Below, piece by piece: positions 8,542 through 17,956 of a DNA stretch of 64,000 nucleotides. Position 1 is the stretch's first letter. Each line of letters opens with the position of its first letter. The position numbers and the translations under genes are program-made. Origin of the DNA: Phycisphaera sp. (lineage in GTDB: Bacteria; Planctomycetota; Phycisphaerae; Phycisphaerales; UBA1924); contig CP098402.1 of assembly GCA_025916675.1 (NCBI GenBank), forward strand, positions 2,227,205 to 2,291,204. Reading direction: 5' to 3'. The notes beneath the pieces are model-generated. The model saw only the letters and a program-made list of their open reading frames with translations, did no database searches and was not told the origin of the DNA.

Positions 8542-9780
8542 ATGCGAGCATTGGCGAGAAGCAGTCGCACGGGCGCGGGCTTTGTTTGGATTTTGATTTG
8601 TGCTTTATTGGGCACCCTGGCCTCTCCGGCGATGGCCCAGTTTGGCGGCATGGGGGGCATGGGTGACACCATGCAGTTCGCCATCAGCCGCGAATCAGTG
8701 GGCACGTACTCGGACATCCTGGGCTTCGACGAGTTGCAGCGTGAGACCGCCGAGATGCTGCATCGCGACTACATCGACAAGTTCAAGCGGGCCAGTGACA
8801 CCATCGAGGACGCGATGCGGTCGCTCCAGGAAGATGCGAGTAAGACCGGTGACTGGCAGAAGATGATGAAGCCCATGGGCAAGATCATGCTGGGGTTCAT
8901 CGATCGGTTGGAGGATCTGGAGGAGACGTTCTTTAACGATCTCGAGATGCTCGCGATCGAGCCCGCGCAGCAGGAGGCGTTTGTCCGGGTCGAGCGTGCC
9001 CGCCGTCGCGAGGAAGTGGAGATGGCCAGCCAGATGAGCGTGGTGAGCGGGGGGACGCTCGACCTGCACGAAATCGCCCGTGAGGTCGAGATTTCGGGCA
9101 ATGAGGCGGCTCGTGAGGCGTTGCTCGCCTATGAGGCGGAGATCGACCCTATCTACGCACGCTTGATCGACCGATCGACCGAGTTCTCACGTGGCTGGCT
9201 GGAGCGCATGCGGGACATGGACGAAGACAGCGAGAACATGGGCTTCGATGCGGAAGCCATGACGCAGATGCAGGAAGCGATGGCCGACCTGCGTGAGTTG
9301 GGCACCCAGGGCAAGGCCGTCAACGCCCGGTACGCTCGCCAGATCATGCAGATCCTGCCCGCCGAGAATCAGGCCAGGTGGGATCGCGAGGTCAAGCGTC
9401 GTTCGTGGCCGACCGTATACCGCCAGAGCAAGGCCGAGCGCCAGATCGAGGCCGCCGGCAAGCTCGATGACTTGTCGGCATCGCAAAGCGAGAGCTTGGA
9501 CGCCATCCGTTCGAGCTACCAGCGCGAGGTCGCGCCGGTGAACGAGCGGTGGGCCAAGGCGATCGACAGCCAGCAGGCCGAGGGCGAGCAGGGCTGGTGG
9601 GGCTTTGGGGGTGAAAACTCCGAGGCCGACGAAGCCGAGGAGGCCCGCAAGGAGATCGACGAGCGATTCATCGAGCGGGTGCGGTCGATCCTGACATCCG
9701 ATCAGATCGAACGCATGCCCGAGGTGGGCGACTCGGGATTTGATGCCGACGAGGTCTTGCGGCAGTTTGGTGGGGGCTGA
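8542..9780 (+). CDS. Secreted helical protein with LTxxQ-type motifs, tandem paralog 3
   Basis: Function unknown; 412 residues. A signal peptide (about 1-32, cleavage after A-M-A) leads to QFGG-M-G-G, almost the same mature N-terminus as paralog 1 (QFGGGGG). The paralog block is WPTVYRQSKAERQIEAAGKL, and a C-terminal L-T-S-D-Q motif is present. The reading frame extends further upstream, but the ATG at 8542 follows GGGGAAGAG and places the signal peptide at the N-terminus. Only six bases separate its stop from the TTG start of gspE, so it may be read with the secretion operon. That suggests, without proving, a link to the T2SS. Confidence 0.7.
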   Translation: MRALARSSRTGAGFVWILICALLGTLASPAMAQFGGMGGMGDTMQFAISRESVGTYSDILGFDELQRETAEMLHRDYIDKFKRASDTIEDAMRSLQEDASKTGDWQKMMKPMGKIMLGFIDRLEDLEETFFNDLEMLAIEPAQQEAFVRVERARRREEVEMASQMSVVSGGTLDLHEIAREVEISGNEAAREALLAYEAEIDPIYARLIDRSTEFSRGWLERMRDMDEDSENMGFDAEAMTQMQEAMADLRELGTQGKAVNARYARQIMQILPAENQARWDREVKRRSWPTVYRQSKAERQIEAAGKLDDLSASQSESLDAIRSSYQREVAPVNERWAKAIDSQQAEGEQGWWGFGGENSEADEAEEARKEIDERFIERVRSILTSDQIERMPEVGDSGFDADEVLRQFGGG

Positions 9781-9786
9781 TCCACA

Positions 9787-11415
9787 TTGGATAGTGCAGC
9801 AGCGACAGATCGATCGTCGGATGTGGGCTCCAGCAACGGCCATGTTGCCGGGGCCGCTTCCGATTCCGCGAAGGTTCCCGCACCGATGCTGACCGAGGCC
9901 CCGACCGTGGAGCGTGCGATCGCGCGGCTGATGGGCGGCGATGATGTCGCGCGTCTGCACTGCGCCCCCATCGGGGAGAGTGAAGATCGGGTTGTTCTGG
10001 CGATGCTCGACCCGCAAGACTGGGCCTCGGCCGACGAGGCATCGCTGATCGTGGACAGGCCGGTGACGCCGGTCGCTATCGCCGAACCCGCGTTCCGGGC
10101 GCTCGTGCAGCGCGAGTATGGCACGACGGCGGCAGCGATGGCGGCGAGCCTGGGCGAGGGCGACGACGAGGTGCTGGCCAACCTCGAGTCGATCGAGGCC
10201 GAAGACCTGCACCGGATGGCCGAGCAGCCCTCGCTGATCAACCTGGTGAACCTGCTGATCCTCGAAGCGATCCGGCTTGGCGGCAGCGACGTACATGTTG
10301 AACCGTTCGAGCGGGATCTGAAGGTGAAGTACCGCATCGACGGCGTGCTGGTCGAACAGCAGCCGCCTCCCAAGCGGTTGCAGCCGGCAATCACCAGCCG
10401 AATCAAGATCATGGCGGGGATGAACATCGCCGAGCGGTACGCGCCGCAAGACGGGCACATCACGCTGCGGTTCGATGGTCGCAAGATCGACATCCGCGTT
10501 TCGACGGCACCGACGATCTACGGCGAATCGATCGTGATGCGCGTGCTAGACAAGCAGTCGTTGCAACTCGATCTGAAGACGCTGGGCATGCGCGAGACCG
10601 ATCGCATCGAGATCGATCGGCTGATCGCCATCCCGCACGGCATGGTTCTGGTCACCGGGCCGACCGGCTCGGGTAAGACAACAACGTTGTATGCGGCGCT
10701 CAGCAAGCTGTACGACCCACGCAAGAAGATCATCACGATCGAAGACCCGGTGGAGTATGAGCTCGAGGGCGTGAACCAGATTCCGGTCAATCCCAAGCGT
10801 GGGCTGAGCTTCGCGTCGGGTTTGCGATCGATCTTGCGGCAGGACCCAGATGTGGTTATGGTCGGCGAGATCCGCGACGGCGAGACCGCCGAAATCTCGG
10901 TGCGCGCCGCCATGACGGGCCACTTGATCTTGTCGACGCTCCACACCAACGACGCGGCAAGCGCGGTGGGCCGCATGCTGGATATGGGCATCGAGCCCTT
11001 CCTGCTGGCCAGCGTGCTCGAAGCGGTCATCGCCCAGCGGCTTGGGCGGCGTTTGTCGAGCAAGTTCGCGTTCCCCCACCGGCCGACCGATGCCGAGATG
11101 CTGCGGCTAACCGCGCAGGAGCGGGCATTGTTCGCCGACGCACAGGGCGAGGCGATCGATTCGCACGACGCGGGCATGTCGTTCTTCAAGGGTCGCATCG
11201 GCTTCTACGAACTGATGACCGTGACCCGCGCGATGCGCACGGCCATCGGCGAGCGCGTGAACGCGCACAAGCTGCTCGAGACGGCCGGTCCCTCGCACCT
11301 GACCATGCGACGCGACGGCCTGCTCAAGGCCCAGCAAGGGCTGACCACCGTGGGCGAGGTGCTGCGGGCGACGCAGGATAGCGGCACCGACCTGCTGCTT
11401 GAGGATTCGGACTGA
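9787..11415 (+). CDS. gspE: Type II secretion ATPase GspE (lacks the zinc-binding cysteines)
   Basis: Cytoplasmic hexameric ATPase that powers pseudopilus assembly. The 542-residue product has an N1E/N2E-like N-terminus, SDVHVEPFERDLKVKYRIDG, Walker A GPTGSGKTT (291-299), Asp box ITIEDPVEYE, Walker B VVMVGEIRD (356-364) and the His box STLHTND. After RLGRRL the usual CxxC...CxxC zinc module is missing, replaced by SSKFAFPHRP and an extended segment. The start is uncertain: TTG 9787 follows a G-rich stretch, while ATG 9886 would remove 33 low-complexity residues. First gene of the operon. Confidence 0.9.
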   Translation: MDSAAATDRSSDVGSSNGHVAGAASDSAKVPAPMLTEAPTVERAIARLMGGDDVARLHCAPIGESEDRVVLAMLDPQDWASADEASLIVDRPVTPVAIAEPAFRALVQREYGTTAAAMAASLGEGDDEVLANLESIEAEDLHRMAEQPSLINLVNLLILEAIRLGGSDVHVEPFERDLKVKYRIDGVLVEQQPPPKRLQPAITSRIKIMAGMNIAERYAPQDGHITLRFDGRKIDIRVSTAPTIYGESIVMRVLDKQSLQLDLKTLGMRETDRIEIDRLIAIPHGMVLVTGPTGSGKTTTLYAALSKLYDPRKKIITIEDPVEYELEGVNQIPVNPKRGLSFASGLRSILRQDPDVVMVGEIRDGETAEISVRAAMTGHLILSTLHTNDAASAVGRMLDMGIEPFLLASVLEAVIAQRLGRRLSSKFAFPHRPTDAEMLRLTAQERALFADAQGEAIDSHDAGMSFFKGRIGFYELMTVTRAMRTAIGERVNAHKLLETAGPSHLTMRRDGLLKAQQGLTTVGEVLRATQDSGTDLLLEDSD

Positions 11416-12668
11416 TGCCGAGCTTTCGCGTGCAGTGCGCGGGCGGGGGCGACGCCCCGATCATCGACGCGCCGACGCGCGCGGCGGCGATCCGTGAGGT
11501 TTCGCGCCGTGGTATGACGCCGCTGCTGGTCGAGCCGATGGACGCGTTCACCGCGTCGAAGAGCGTGGCGGCGGAGCACAACGAGCAGGGTGCGACCGCT
11601 CGTGGCTTTTCGCTCAGCAGCGGCCGATACAGCGGCACGCAACGGGCCGCGGTGATGCGTGAGCTGGCAACGGGCCTGGACGCTGGCCTGCCGCTGGTGC
11701 AAGCGCTGCGGTTGATCGCGCGGCAGCGGGGCAGCAAGGCGCAGCGGGCGGTGATGGAGCGGGTGATCGAGAAGGTCGAGGCGGGCCGTGGGCTCGGTGA
11801 CGCGTTTGAGGCGTCGCCCGAGCTCGCCAGCGATCTGAGCGTGAGCATGGTGCGCGCGGGCGAGGCGTCGGGCAAGCTGGGCGAGGTGCTCGGGCAACTT
11901 GCCGACTTGCTCGAGCGCGACGTCCGGCTGCGGCGGGCTCTGGTTGGCGCGACGACCTATCCCGGGCTGCTGATGGTGCTGTGCCTGGCGTCGATCGTGC
12001 TGGTCTCGACCGTGATCGCGCCGAAGATCCTCGAAGAGGCGGCCGGCGCGATCGACAAGCTGCCCTGGCCCACGCTCGTGGTTCAGGCGTTCGCGAACCT
12101 GGTGCTCGGCTGGTGGTGGCTGCTGCTGGCGTTGTTCGGGCTGCTGATCGCGGGCTTCGTGGCGATGCGGCGAAGCGACGAGGGCCGGCTGAGCATGGAC
12201 AAGGCGCTACTGGCGACCCCGTTGATTGGACTGCTTGCACGCGACGTGGCCGTGAGCCGGTTCACGCGCACGCTGGGCACGCTGACGGGCTCGGGCATCA
12301 GCTTGTTGCAGGCGCTTCGCATCACGCGGGCGACGCTGAACAACCGGGCGCTCGAGAACGTGATCGACGATGTCGTGACTCAGGTATCGCATGGCAAAAC
12401 GCTGGCCACACCCATGGAACAGAGCGGGTACTTCCCGCCGATGCTCGTGCAAATCGTGGCGATGGGCGAGCGGTCCGGACGACTCGAAGAATTGCTGGGC
12501 CACGCGGCCCGGGCGATGGAAGAACGCACCGAGGCGACGCTGAAGATGGTGACCACGCTGCTGCCGCCATTGCTGGTGGTGATGATGGCGGGAGTGGTTG
12601 GGTTCATCGTGCTGGCGATCCTGCTGCCGATGCTCGAATTGCAGGACGTGGCCGGGAACGCGATGTGA
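11415..12668 (+). CDS. gspF: Type II secretion inner-membrane platform protein GspF
   Basis: Polytopic inner-membrane protein that couples the ATPase to pseudopilin assembly. The 417 residues contain two T2SF repeats, starting at RELATGLDAGLPLVQAL (about 78-94) and FTRTLGTLTGSGISLLQAL (about 281-299). Transmembrane segments lie near 180-200, 225-248 and at the C-terminus (395-410). The first 60 residues resemble the cytoplasmic N-terminal region of GspF. It overlaps the gspE stop by one base, so translation is probably coupled. Confidence 0.92.
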   Translation: MPSFRVQCAGGGDAPIIDAPTRAAAIREVSRRGMTPLLVEPMDAFTASKSVAAEHNEQGATARGFSLSSGRYSGTQRAAVMRELATGLDAGLPLVQALRLIARQRGSKAQRAVMERVIEKVEAGRGLGDAFEASPELASDLSVSMVRAGEASGKLGEVLGQLADLLERDVRLRRALVGATTYPGLLMVLCLASIVLVSTVIAPKILEEAAGAIDKLPWPTLVVQAFANLVLGWWWLLLALFGLLIAGFVAMRRSDEGRLSMDKALLATPLIGLLARDVAVSRFTRTLGTLTGSGISLLQALRITRATLNNRALENVIDDVVTQVSHGKTLATPMEQSGYFPPMLVQIVAMGERSGRLEELLGHAARAMEERTEATLKMVTTLLPPLLVVMMAGVVGFIVLAILLPMLELQDVAGNAM

Positions 12669-12697
12669 ACAGTGGAATTGGATATGGAGCGCAGAGC

Positions 12698-13138
12698 ATG
12701 AACCAGAACAAGCGTCGCCAGCGGCGTCGGGTCGGGCGAGCATTCACGATTATCGAGGTGCTGGTGATCATCACGATCATGGGCATCATCGCGGCCGTCG
12801 TCGTGCCGCGCCTGTTCAGCCGCATCGGGCAGAGCCGCCAGGCGACCGCGCAGAGCAACGCGTCGAGCATCGCGGGCCAGGTTCAGGTGTTCCTGATCGA
12901 CATGGGCAAGCTGCCCGATTCGGGCACGCTCGAGTTCCTGCGCGTCGAGCCCAGCGGCATGAGCGGCACCTGGAACGGGCCATATCTGAGCAACGATGAG
13001 GCGCTAAACGACCCGTGGGGCAACCCGTTCATCATTCTGGCGCCGGGTGAGAAGAACACCGACTTCGACATCATCAGCTTCGGTGCCGACGGGCAGCCGG
13101 GCGGCGAGGGCGAGGACGCGGACATCGTCGCGCCGTGA
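12698..13138 (+). CDS. gspG: Type II secretion major pseudopilin GspG
   Basis: 146-residue pseudopilin. After a basic leader comes the prepilin site A|FTIIE followed by the hydrophobic helix; the residue before the cut is Ala, not the standard Gly. The rest matches GspG: Y-L-S-N-D-E, D-P-W-G-N-P-F and D-I-I-S-F-G-A-D-G-Q-P-G-G-E-G-E-D-A-D-I in the calcium-binding C-terminal region. The ATG at 12698 follows GGAG at 12686-12689; an in-frame GTG at 12665 overlapping the gspF stop is a less likely start. Confidence 0.92.
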   Translation: MNQNKRRQRRRVGRAFTIIEVLVIITIMGIIAAVVVPRLFSRIGQSRQATAQSNASSIAGQVQVFLIDMGKLPDSGTLEFLRVEPSGMSGTWNGPYLSNDEALNDPWGNPFIILAPGEKNTDFDIISFGADGQPGGEGEDADIVAP

Positions 13139-13169
13139 TCGGCGCGGCGGGCATTCCTGATCTGGAGCG

Positions 13170-13709
13170 ATGATGGGCCGGGCGTTCACGCTGGTTGAGT
13201 TGATGGTGACGCTGGTGATCGTCGGGCTGATCCTGGGCCTGATGGTCCCGCGCGTGGCGACCATGGCCGGGCGCGGGGTGTCGGCCGAGGCGGACGCAGT
13301 GGCCGGCTTGCTCTCGAACGCGGCCGGGCGCGGGGCGATCGCGTCGGAACCGCTGCGTGTGCGGGCCGAGGCGAAGCGTGTGGAAGTCGAGCGGCGGGTC
13401 CTCGAGACATCGGGCCGCAACGAGGTGTGGGTTTGGCGGCGGGATCCGTTCATGCCGGCGGTGACGCTAAATCACGGGACGATCTCGGAGGTGTACCTGG
13501 ACGGGCAACCGGTCTCGGGCACGCCGTGGATCGTTGAGTTGGGCGGCGGCAGGAGCGTGGAACTCGGGCTGGCCGGGAGCGATGCGCGTGTGAGCGTCGC
13601 GTTGATGGCCGGCGCGTTGCGTGCGGTGGTGGTCGAGGGCGAACGGCTCATCGAGCCCCCGGGCCGCGTGGACCTGGACGCGACCGGGATGGAGAGCACG
13701 CCGTGGTGA
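13170..13709 (+). CDS. gspH: Type II secretion minor pseudopilin GspH-like
   Basis: 179 residues with a very short leader and the site A|FTLVELMVTLVIVGLI, again Ala at position -1. The soluble part is a beta-rich domain with little further similarity visible; identification as GspH rests on its place between gspG and gspI and on its size. Two adjacent ATG codons are available: 13173 has better spacing (5 bases) from GGAG at 13164-13167 than 13170. The end overlaps the start of the next gene. Confidence 0.8.
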   Translation: MMGRAFTLVELMVTLVIVGLILGLMVPRVATMAGRGVSAEADAVAGLLSNAAGRGAIASEPLRVRAEAKRVEVERRVLETSGRNEVWVWRRDPFMPAVTLNHGTISEVYLDGQPVSGTPWIVELGGGRSVELGLAGSDARVSVALMAGALRAVVVEGERLIEPPGRVDLDATGMESTPW

Positions 13710-14140
13710 GGCGCTCCGCACGTCAACGTGGTTTTCTGCTGGTCGATGTGATCGTTGGCACGGTGTTGCTTGGCGTTGCGCTGGGCGGCATCCTGGCGGT
13801 CTCGACGCGGGCGCTGTCGATGCAGCGTGAGGCCGCCGACCTGCGGCAGGCGGGCATGGTGGCCGACGAGGTGATGTCGACCATCCACGCGTATGGCACC
13901 GACGAGTACACGCAGGTGATGCGTTCTCGCGGGAGGGCGAGCGAGCCGTTCGAGCGGTTCGAGTACGAGGTGGACATCGACACCGGACGCGCGGGCGAGG
14001 CCGACGAGGTGAATATTCGCGTGCGGTGGCAATCGGCAACGGGTCAGTCGCGTTCTTTCGAGTTGGATGCCCTGATCGCCCCGAGGCTGGGCGACGATCC
14101 CGACCCGAACCGCCAGCCGCCGGAGCCGATCGACCGATGA
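13703..14140 (+). CDS. gspI: Type II secretion minor pseudopilin GspI-like
   Basis: 145 residues beginning at GTG 13703 (GGAGAG at 13691-13696) and overlapping gspH by seven bases. The prepilin site is G|FLLVDVIVGTVLLG: Gly at -1 is normal, but the fifth mature residue is Asp where almost all type IV pilin-like proteins have Glu. Further on, S-M-Q-R-E-A-A-D-L-R-Q-A follows the usual GspI helix pattern. It ends with a four-base ATGA overlap with gspJ. Confidence 0.8.
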   Translation: MVRRSARQRGFLLVDVIVGTVLLGVALGGILAVSTRALSMQREAADLRQAGMVADEVMSTIHAYGTDEYTQVMRSRGRASEPFERFEYEVDIDTGRAGEADEVNIRVRWQSATGQSRSFELDALIAPRLGDDPDPNRQPPEPIDR

Positions 14141-14838
14141 TCCACACGACGCGGCACCAACACGGGTTCACACTCGTCGAGACGCTGGTGGCGGCGGGGA
14201 TTGTCGTGATGATCTCGGCCTTGGTGGCCGGTTCGGTCGCGCGGCTTTCCTCGGCTCGGCAGGCCTCGCGCGCGCAGGCTCGCGCGTGGGCCAGCGCCGA
14301 TCGGGCGGCACAGATGGTGCAACGGGCCGTGCTCCAGACCGTCCGGCGTCAGGACCTGACGCAGACACGGCTGGTCATCCGCGATGGCGGCCGGGGTGAT
14401 TCGGCCCAGGATTCGATTTACATGCTGGCCCGCGGGTTGGAGCCGGTGCGGCCGGTGAGCAACGCCGCGCTCGAAAGCGAGGGCGGCGAGTTCGAGGTTG
14501 GGTTCAAGGTGCGCGGCGGTGCCGAGGGACCGGCGCTGTGGCGCCGGGCGGACATGGGCTTCGATGAGTACCAGGACGCGGGCGGCGTGGCGACCGAAGT
14601 GGCGCGTGACGTGGTCTCCTTTTCGGTGACGGCCGGTGATGCCGAGGGCGTGTGGGCCGCGTGGGATTCCGATCAGACCGGGTTGCCGCACATGGTCTTG
14701 ATCGAGGTGCGCACGCGCACGCCCGATGGGCGCGGATCGGCTGTGGCTCGGCGGGTAGCGTCGATCCCGCGGGTGTTCGGGCAACCCACGCTTGCCGAGG
14801 TCGAAGCCGCCAGCGAGGCCGTTGGGGGTGGCGGATGA
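14137..14838 (+). CDS. gspJ: Type II secretion minor pseudopilin GspJ-like
   Basis: 233 residues; canonical prepilin site G|FTLVETLVAAGIVVM, followed by a helix with S-R-A-Q-A-R-A-W and a beta-rich domain of the size usual for GspJ. The frame is open well upstream, but ATG 14137 overlaps the gspI stop and places the leader correctly. Probably part of the pseudopilus tip complex with GspI and GspK. It shares four bases with gspK. Confidence 0.85.
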   Translation: MIHTTRHQHGFTLVETLVAAGIVVMISALVAGSVARLSSARQASRAQARAWASADRAAQMVQRAVLQTVRRQDLTQTRLVIRDGGRGDSAQDSIYMLARGLEPVRPVSNAALESEGGEFEVGFKVRGGAEGPALWRRADMGFDEYQDAGGVATEVARDVVSFSVTAGDAEGVWAAWDSDQTGLPHMVLIEVRTRTPDGRGSAVARRVASIPRVFGQPTLAEVEAASEAVGGGG

Positions 14839-16157
14839 GGCACGCCCGGCGGAGCTTCGCGACGGTGCTGGCGCTGTGGGTCATCGGCCTGACGGCGGTG
14901 CTCGTGCTGGGCGTGCAGTCGGCGGGCATCGGGCAGGCGTTCGGCGCTCGTGACAGCCTAGCCGAGGTTCGCGCCCGCTGGGCGGCGATCTCGGGCATGG
15001 AGCGGATGATCGCCATCCTTGCCGACGACACCGAGGACCCGCACCCGACCGACGCGTACGACGTGTACGACCGGATGTCGGATGCGGCCCGTGGCACTGT
15101 CGGCGGCGGGTCGTACTCGATCGAGCACTGGGAGGGCGGCGAGCGGTTCGATGGGCCGGCCGATGCCGGCGCTCGCATCAACATCGCGCGCATGTCGAGC
15201 GAGGACTTGTTCTGGCTGCCCAACATGACCGAGGACCTGATCTCGCGGATCATCGATTGGACGGACCCCGATGACGAGGTGAGCCCGCTTGGGGCCGAGA
15301 TCGGGTCGTACCTCTCTCAGGAACATTCGTACGAGCCGCGGAACGGGCCATTGCAAACCATCGAGGAGTTGGAACTGCTCCTGGGCATCCTGCCCATGGA
15401 CGTGCGCGAGGAGGACTGGAACCTCAACGGCGTGCTCGACCCCAACGAGAACGATGGCGACGACGTCTGGCCGCGTGATAACGCCGACGGCGTGCTGGAA
15501 GCGGGCTGGTCGGGCATCCTGACGGTGGTGAGCGCCGAGAGCACATTCGGATTGTCGGGGCAGCCGCGTGTGCGGCTGGGGCTTGGCCTGGGCGGTGCGG
15601 AGCTTGTCGGCCGCGTGGGCATTACGGCCGAGCAGGCCGACGTGATCGCGCAGTATGCCGGCACGAACGCCGCTTCGCTCGAGGCGCTGATCAACACGCC
15701 GCTGCGGTCGCTGCCGGGGCTGACCGGACAAGCGATCGATCCGCGGGCCCAACCGCTGACCGATGAGCAGATCGGTCTCTTGCTCGAAGAAGCGGCCCTC
15801 GATTCGCCCTGGCTAGACGACACCGGGCCGACCTTGCCCGGGCGGATCAACCTGAACACGATCTCCGAGGACGCCCTGGCGTATGCGCCCGGCGTCACCA
15901 GTTCGGTCGCGGAGATCCTGATCCGCGAGCGAGCCGGGCGGGCGTTGGGGTTCAGGACCGTGGCGGACATGCTCGACGTGCCGGGCTTGACGCGAGGGCG
16001 CGTGCAGGAGCTGATCCAGGTGTTCGGGTTTCGAAGCTCTGTGTTCGTGATTCGCAGCGTGGGCGTGGACGAGGCGTCTGGCATGCGCGTAGAACTGATC
16101 GCAACGGTGGATCGGTCTCGGCTGCCCGTGGTCATCCGTGACGTGGTTATCCGATAG
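14835..16157 (+). CDS. gspK: Type II secretion minor pseudopilin GspK-like
   Basis: 440 residues, the large tip pseudopilin. The N-terminal hydrophobic helix follows R-R-S-F-A-T-V-L-A-L-W-V-I-G; as usual for GspK, position 5 is not Glu. A region with RINIARMSSEDLFWLPNM, RIIDWTDPDDE and G-P-L-Q-T-I-E-E-L matches the GspK SAM-like domain, and a second helix-hairpin-helix-like part near 330-400 (GRINLNTISEDALAYAPGV) follows. It is 100 residues or so longer than typical GspK because of added Asp/Asn-rich loops. Confidence 0.85.
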   Translation: MRHARRSFATVLALWVIGLTAVLVLGVQSAGIGQAFGARDSLAEVRARWAAISGMERMIAILADDTEDPHPTDAYDVYDRMSDAARGTVGGGSYSIEHWEGGERFDGPADAGARINIARMSSEDLFWLPNMTEDLISRIIDWTDPDDEVSPLGAEIGSYLSQEHSYEPRNGPLQTIEELELLLGILPMDVREEDWNLNGVLDPNENDGDDVWPRDNADGVLEAGWSGILTVVSAESTFGLSGQPRVRLGLGLGGAELVGRVGITAEQADVIAQYAGTNAASLEALINTPLRSLPGLTGQAIDPRAQPLTDEQIGLLLEEAALDSPWLDDTGPTLPGRINLNTISEDALAYAPGVTSSVAEILIRERAGRALGFRTVADMLDVPGLTRGRVQELIQVFGFRSSVFVIRSVGVDEASGMRVELIATVDRSRLPVVIRDVVIR

Positions 16158-16180
16158 GCAAGGCTGGGTAAGGGGAGCAT

Positions 16181-17956
16181 TTGGCCAAGAAACGCGAACA
16201 GACGGAATCCCGCGGGGTGGTCGCGTTCGATCGCGCGGGCGATCGTGGTGCCGAGGTTGTGCTCCAGGGCTCGGGCCAGCGCTTCCGGCTGTCGACTCGT
16301 GCGAGCTCGGTGTCCGGTTCGAGCGAGATGCCCCGTGTGGGCGTGACGCCCTGGGCGCGCACGCTGGTGCGCTGCCGGGGTGTGGACGCCCTGCCGAGCG
16401 ATGAGATGGTTCGCGTGCTGGACGTGCTGGGCGACGGCGAGCTGCCCGAGCGCGTGCCGCCGTGGCGCCGCGCTTGCGGTGCGCTGCCGACCGAGGGGCA
16501 GGGCCATACGGCGCTGCTCACGGCCTGGATGGCCGGCGATGGGGACCCGGCGGACGAAGCGCACACCACCTATGCGACAGCGCCGGCGGCCCTTGGCCTA
16601 GCGGTCTCGCTGGCCCAGGGGTGTGCGTACGCCAGCGACGACGCCCAGGGCGTGCTGATCGTGGCGGCCAGCGGGCCCGAGGGGCTCTTGGTGCGGGCGC
16701 TGCGCGAGGTGCCAGGCGTGGTTGGCAGCGACGAGCACGTCGAACGCCGGCTGCGCGAGGCGGCCGGGGCGGTTGGGCTCCATGACGACGAGGTGAAGTC
16801 GGCGCTGGCAGGGTCGGCCTCGCCCTGGGATGGCCGGCGTGTGGGCTGGTCGCGGGGCGTGGGCGACGCGATCGCCAGTCGGGTGCAGGGGTGGCCTCAG
16901 GATGCCGGCGAGGCCGCGGGCGTGCTCTTGCCCACGTGTGCGGCGATGCTGGCGCTCTCCGATGACGCGGCGGTTCGGGCGCTCGCCGGGCTGCGCGCCG
17001 GCCAGCCCACGACGCGGGCAACGCTCGGCCAGCGTGTGGACGCATGGCTGGTTTCGCCCCGGCACGTGGCGCTGGCGTGCGCGGTGTTCGTGCTGGTGCT
17101 GCTGTTCTCGCCGTTGCTGGCCGCGAAGGTGCGCGAGGCGATGCTGGTGTCGAAGGAGCGGCGAGCCGAGGCCCTGCGAGAGCGGTATCAGGCCGACGCT
17201 CGCAAGGCGTCGATCTATGGGCAGCTCAACGAGCGCGTGTGGCCCATGACTAAGATGCTGGCCGAGGTGAGCGCGGCGGCTCCGGTCCACGTCGTGGTGC
17301 AGAGCGTGCGGATGGACAGCACCGCGCAGATCGATATCGAGGGCTTTGTCCAGGTCGCGCCGAGCGGGCCGACGCTCGAGGGGCCGCCCGAGACGCTGCT
17401 GACCCAGTTCGAGTCGGCACTGAACGACCTGGGGACGCTCGGAGCGGTCACGGTCGTGCGGCGCGAGGTAGTCGAAGACTCGGTCGAGTTCCAGATCAGT
17501 GCCCGGGTTCGAAACGCGGTGTCGCGGGGCAGCGTGCCGATGGACTATGCCGAGATGCCGCTGGCCGAGGTGCTGTATGGCGAGGGCGCGACCAACGACA
17601 CGACGCCGATCATCGCGGCCGCGAGTTCGTCGGGTGGTCGGGCGAGGCCGTCCGCCGCCGCACGAGACGGTTCGAGCGATCGATCGGAGCGCGATGGCGC
17701 GATCGAATCTGGCCGGAGCGCGTCGGGCGATCGGCGGCCCTCGGGCGAGAGTGGGCCGGCATCGGTCGACGGCGTGCCGACGCCGATCACCGACGAGCAG
17801 ATCGCCGGCATGGACCGGGCACAACTGATGAGCGAGTGGCGGGTGCGGCTGAGCGCATCGCGCGATACCAACAACGATGAGGGCACACGGGCAAGGCTGT
17901 CGGAAGAGGCGACCAAGCTCATCGAACGCTATCGTGAAGTGGGGAGCGGCGGATGA
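16181..17956 (+). CDS. T2SS assembly protein, GspL/PilN-like
   Basis: 591 residues. An N-terminal cytoplasmic part of about 285 residues with little recognisable sequence is followed by one transmembrane helix (about 290-315) and a periplasmic segment whose A-A-P-V-H-V-V-V-Q-S-V-R pattern resembles the PilN/GspL ferredoxin-like domain. The C-terminal 120 residues are low-complexity Ser/Arg/Gly. By position (after gspK, before a GspM-like gene) it should recruit GspE at the inner membrane. The start is TTG 16181, chosen because GGGGAG lies just upstream (16171-16176). Confidence 0.65.
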   Translation: MAKKREQTESRGVVAFDRAGDRGAEVVLQGSGQRFRLSTRASSVSGSSEMPRVGVTPWARTLVRCRGVDALPSDEMVRVLDVLGDGELPERVPPWRRACGALPTEGQGHTALLTAWMAGDGDPADEAHTTYATAPAALGLAVSLAQGCAYASDDAQGVLIVAASGPEGLLVRALREVPGVVGSDEHVERRLREAAGAVGLHDDEVKSALAGSASPWDGRRVGWSRGVGDAIASRVQGWPQDAGEAAGVLLPTCAAMLALSDDAAVRALAGLRAGQPTTRATLGQRVDAWLVSPRHVALACAVFVLVLLFSPLLAAKVREAMLVSKERRAEALRERYQADARKASIYGQLNERVWPMTKMLAEVSAAAPVHVVVQSVRMDSTAQIDIEGFVQVAPSGPTLEGPPETLLTQFESALNDLGTLGAVTVVRREVVEDSVEFQISARVRNAVSRGSVPMDYAEMPLAEVLYGEGATNDTTPIIAAASSSGGRARPSAAARDGSSDRSERDGAIESGRSASGDRRPSGESGPASVDGVPTPITDEQIAGMDRAQLMSEWRVRLSASRDTNNDEGTRARLSEEATKLIERYREVGSGG

